Positions 47,482 to 64,000 of a stretch of DNA of 64,000 nucleotides are shown piece after piece. The translations under genes and the position numbers were made by a program. The notes under the pieces were generated by a model. It did not search any database. It was not told the DNA's origin and saw only the letters and a program-made list of their open reading frames with translations. Location: contig CM035351.1 of NCBI GenBank assembly GCA_020137815.1, forward strand, positions 1,159,751 through 1,223,750, read 5' to 3'. The DNA is from Hormiphora californensis. Its lineage: Eukaryota > Ctenophora > Tentaculata > Cydippida > Pleurobrachiidae. Numbering within the stretch: position 1 is the stretch's first letter; each line of letters begins with the position of its first letter.

Positions 47482-47806
47482 CTATTTCTTTAGTGAGCAC
47501 TGGGTAGTAACTCCCAGTGCACTGAAACCCCCAGGACACACAACGGTCAGGTCTGTAAAGTTGGTCAGCAACTCCCCAACCGCAGTAGCTCGTTTCCCAG
47601 ATCCGCAATGAACTAGACACTTCTTATCCTTGATGTCCTCCAGCTCAGCTACTTTCTCGGGGTGCTGGTGGAGTGAATCGATATGTCGGACAGAGGGGAG
47701 TTCTAGGTGACCCGGCATCCCACTCTTTCTGGGTCCGGACATCAATGATGACATCAAATGTAGATAGCAGGGGTTTAGCTTCTTCAGCGGATAGAACTTT
47801 AGGCAT
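47482..47806 (-). CDS. Single-domain rhodanese (thiosulfate sulfurtransferase-like), one frame break
   Basis: Small rhodaneses transfer sulfane sulfur, for example to glutathione. ATG 47806 to stop 47482 is 325 nt; skipping one base at GGG 47711-47713 gives 107 residues. Before the break it reads VLSAEEAKPLL and VIIDVRTQKEWDAG. After it, HLELPSVRHIDSL continues in the next frame, so DVR...EWDAGH is restored exactly at the break. The active-site loop HCGSGKRA contains the catalytic cysteine in the C-x-x-G-x-R form. It overlaps the end of the GGACT-like frame and ends 229 bp before PIAS. A CATACCCTCAG acceptor-like site lies 12 nt before ATG. Confidence 0.85.
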
Positions 47807-48308
47807 GGCTATTGAAAACTGAGGGTATGATCGTTAAGGGTTGTTTTGAATAGTCCATCACATCGGCTCTATGATTAATAGGGTTCATGCGCTTTGCAGG
47901 AAGAATGTAAGAACTTGCATGCTCAGTAGTATAAAACGGGAGAAACTCTTTCTCCAACAGATCATCTTGAAATCTATCAAGAATGTACGCCATACACTGC
48001 ACTTTCTCACTAACTTTCGAGGAGGTTCACAGTCAACACTCAGTACGGTTATAATAGTCAGGATACCCCTCCAGTATGTCCAGTAAATTCAACTCCTCCT
48101 GGTTAACCTCATAGACCTCCCCTCGGACTTGGTAACCCGTCCCTACTTTTGGTAGCAGGTAGGGGATGTGACAACTTGATCCAATCACTAATGGCAACTT
48201 GTATGCCAGCTGGCCGTCGCCAACAATTTTAAGGTCTTTGGTCAGATGACTGTTTGGGTAGCCCCGCTTCAGGGTTCCATAGACAAAAACTCGAAAAATC
48301 TGGCTCAT
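47799..48308 (-). CDS. Gamma-glutamylamine cyclotransferase-like (GGACT), disrupted in the middle
   Basis: GGACT-type enzymes release 5-oxoproline from gamma-glutamyl-amine crosslink products. The first part, from ATG 48308, reads RVFVYGTLKRGYPNSHL, then LPLVIG, IPYLLPKVGTGYQVRGEVYE and LLDILEGYPDYYNRTE. It matches the GGACT N-terminal two-thirds, including YGTLKRG and the catalytic-glutamate loop. In the same frame two TGA codons follow at about 48030-48038. Then VQCMAYILDRF and YILPAKRMNP (48002 to 47799) resemble the family's VQCFVY C-terminal strand and its ending. The stop at 47799-47801 lies just inside the next gene. Whether this is a short protein, an unrecognised intron or a damaged gene is unclear. 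Confidence 0.65.
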
Positions 48309-48324
48309 TTCTGTCAATTTCAAA

Positions 48325-48765
48325 ACTTTACTTCACCAGACGTCTTGATGGTATGCAGGGTCATGACTATTGGGATAGACTGAAATTGCTCAATCTTATG
48401 TCCCTTCAGCGTCGGAGACAGCGCTACATTCTGATTCATGTGTGGAAGACGATTCATGGTTTTGTACCTAACTCTGCCAACCTAGTATTTCAACAGCACG
48501 CTAGACTGGGTATGCGGATAGTTCCACCACCTTACCCCTATAGAGCAGAAACGAAACGAGCTAATCAATTTCACTGCTCATTTGGTCCAAGAGCAGCACA
48601 TTTATGGAACACTCTACCTGCTGCTGTCAATTCTTGTGTGAGCTTGAATCAGTTCAAATCATCATTGGGCAATTACTTGTCAGGATTTCACGATCGTCCT
48701 CCAGTCAGAGGGTACCCGCCACTTCCAAATGACCTTTCGCCTCAATGTGCTGTGCTGTGCTGATG
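48325..48765 (+). pseudogene. LINE (non-LTR retrotransposon) reverse transcriptase C-terminal fragment
   Basis: The frame reads YFTRRLDGMQGHDYWDRLKL, then RRRQRYILIHVWKTIHG, FGPRAAHLWNTLPAAVNS and LNQFKSSLGNYL. This is the standard C-terminal tail of CR1/L2/Jockey-like polymerases. It begins abruptly at about 48325, immediately upstream of the GGACT-like start and in the opposite direction. That fits a 5'-truncated LINE insertion into the promoter side of that gene. A 3' tail with AATAAA-like sequence follows to about 48860. Confidence 0.85.
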
Positions 48766-50014
48766 AGTGTGAGTGTGAAGGGATAGTTTTTCAACTTGAT
48801 TTTATTTAGGTGGACCCATTCAGGGAAGGCCTGTTTCTTTATAAATAAAACTTTAATTGTAAACTAAACTTGTAAACTTGTAAGGGCGTAAGGCACGGCT
48901 AGAGCAACACAGATGCCACAAGCCAGTGAAATAAGAAGTCAGGGGGACCAAGCGACAGCCGGAAAAAGAAACAACAAACCGACTGCCAACAGCAGAAAAA
49001 AAAGCACTTTTGAGAAGTAAAAAGTGAAATTTTCAAGTTTTTTCAAATTCGCGTTCGCGCGTTCGTTTCACTGCAAGTTGCAGCGCAGTGCCCTCCATTT
49101 TGAGCGCGTTACGTTTAATTTCCAGCGCGGCGCCAACTTTCTTTCTTCGGGCGAAATAAATCGAGTCATCGCGTTTTTCGCCAGAACTTTAAAGCAAGAA
49201 AAACGAATGTTTGAAACGTTACATTCCACGCCGTTTTCCCTATAGCGACCAATAAAAAAGCTCAAAGGCCTCTAGGAAACTCACAGGTGAGACACAGAAG
49301 ACCCACCACAGCATGTGAGGATAGTAACCAGTCGCAGAAGCCACCAATATCAGCGGGACAAATTACAAAAATGAAAAACTTGCCGCTTGATGTTCATGAT
49401 TCTGTGAGATGCCTAGAATAGGAGACGCCCTGAGTTTACTTGAACTTTATTCTTGAAGCTTTGTCGTCAGCTATCGTCTTCGACAGTCTGTCTCCGCCCG
49501 TCTGTCGCTGCCCGCAAGAAGGCTTGTTAGTGGAGGGGGCGTCCGGCGTTGCTTCTATCGACCGATCAAAACGGCGTTCTCCTACCACTAACAATGCATA
49601 AGCCCAAAAGCGGGATATCAATTATAATTATATCTTGTATTTGTACGTAGTCTGAATCAGTGCTTTGAAACCACGACTGAGGGAAATGTTGATTGTTCAA
49701 CCCTGAAGCCTGAAGGATTCCACTTGGGTCTTAGTTCTTACCTAATACGACATAGACCATTTTATATGCCACATTGTGCAATGTGAACAGTACCATGCCA
49801 TTCACTCAACCCGACTCCATTTTCTCAATGATTTTTCCATACCATATTATGGGGTCATCTGACAACCCCATTACTATCAGTCAGACCCGGTCCAGCCCTT
49901 CAGACATGTCAGTTATAACAACCATCTCTCTCGTAGTATGTAAGTTGTTATAACAACTCTCTCCCTCCCCCTCGTAGTATGTAAGTTGTTGCAGCCGTGG
50001 AGGGGTCACTAACA
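48766..50014. other. Spacer between the GGACT cluster and SMAD4
   Basis: Contains the LINE 3' tail, a CpG-richer patch at about 49045-49160 (GCGTTCGCGCGTTCG, GAGCGCG, GCGCGGCGCC), and just before SMAD4 a duplicated unit ending CTCGTAGTATGTAAGTTGTT (about 49913-49990). The second copy ends in TTGTTGCAG, a possible acceptor 20 nt before the SMAD4 ATG. Divergent promoters could lie in the CpG-richer patch. Confidence 0.4.
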
Positions 50015-63617
<13,603 letters not shown>

Positions 63618-64000
63618 GTTAGTTGAACCAGGGCTGGCTCCAGCCCGATATTTCTGGGGGGGGGGGGGCTGCCCTACAAATAGTCGGTTAGTTGAACTGA
63701 TTACACTTTGCTCGACACCCTCCTTCAGATTGTAGTGACGTAGCACCATTTATCAGATAGATCTCATTGAAACCAGCTCTCTCTCTATTTCACTCTCTAG
63801 CTATCTCTCTCCTAACTTGTGTGTATTATATGTGCATAGATGATGGGCGGGTGACGTGTGTGTGTGTCTATTTCACCCTTACCAGACAACATCCTTCTCT
63901 CTCGTTCTCTCTCCGACTCTTTTACTATCTCTCTCTCACCATTCCTTCTTTCTCCCTTGCACATAATTTATCTCTTTCTCTCTCCCTTGTGCATACTATC
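63618..64000. other. Start of a SMAD4 MH2 intron, right edge
   Basis: After the donor at 63618 the last 43 bp of the exon region appear again: GGCTGCCCT.CAAATAGTCGG occurs at 63598-63619 and again at 63668-63690, followed by the same GTTAGTTGAAC. This duplicates the exon end with its 5' splice site. The rest is CT-rich intron. Confidence 0.7.

Overview
The window is nuclear DNA of a metazoan. All recognisable genes are animal housekeeping or signalling genes split by GT-AG introns, and SMAD4 and an IQ-motif/SEC7 ARF-GEF are animal-specific. Many introns are 60-300 bp; others reach 6 kb and are filled with (GA)n microsatellites, minisatellites and foldback elements. The species cannot be fixed from sequence. 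A small-genome, possibly non-bilaterian or otherwise trans-splicing animal would fit, but this is a guess.

Layout. A 37-bp minisatellite (1-986) leads into UBE4A on the plus strand (to 8181; its first exon lies off the window). Seven minus-strand genes follow, packed head to tail from 19559 down to 8557: NDUFAF3, ATP5PO (OSCP), INTS8, an RCC1L-like gene, a SAT-type diamine acetyltransferase, GNL3L and CDK7. Stop-to-start gaps are only 56-339 bp. Next come a minus-strand IQSEC-type ARF-GEF (36363 to 20178) and a second minus-strand cluster, GGACT-like, rhodanese and PIAS (48308 to 39024). The window ends with plus-strand SMAD4 (50015 to 63617), whose last exons lie off the right edge.

Gene structures were rebuilt by translating between GT/AG sites and checking that intron phases agree. 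This recovered exons with no usable ORF start, such as UBE4A 4791-4979, the PIAS SUMO-interacting exon and the SMAD4 linker microexons.

Three things stand out. First, the two tight same-strand clusters carry a 3'-splice-site-like AG 2-17 nt before each start codon, as expected of operons resolved by spliced-leader trans-splicing. Second, five single-base (+1) reading-frame breaks occur in otherwise well-conserved genes, three of them at GGG followed by T. Third, the UBE4A minisatellite repeats what looks like the 3' end of a coding exon together with its 5' splice site. Mobile elements with readable target-site duplications include two hAT-like elements (one nested in a foldback element), a Mutator-like element with an 11-bp duplication, a 1.4-kb near-perfect palindrome and a 4-kb nested complex in SMAD4 intron 2.
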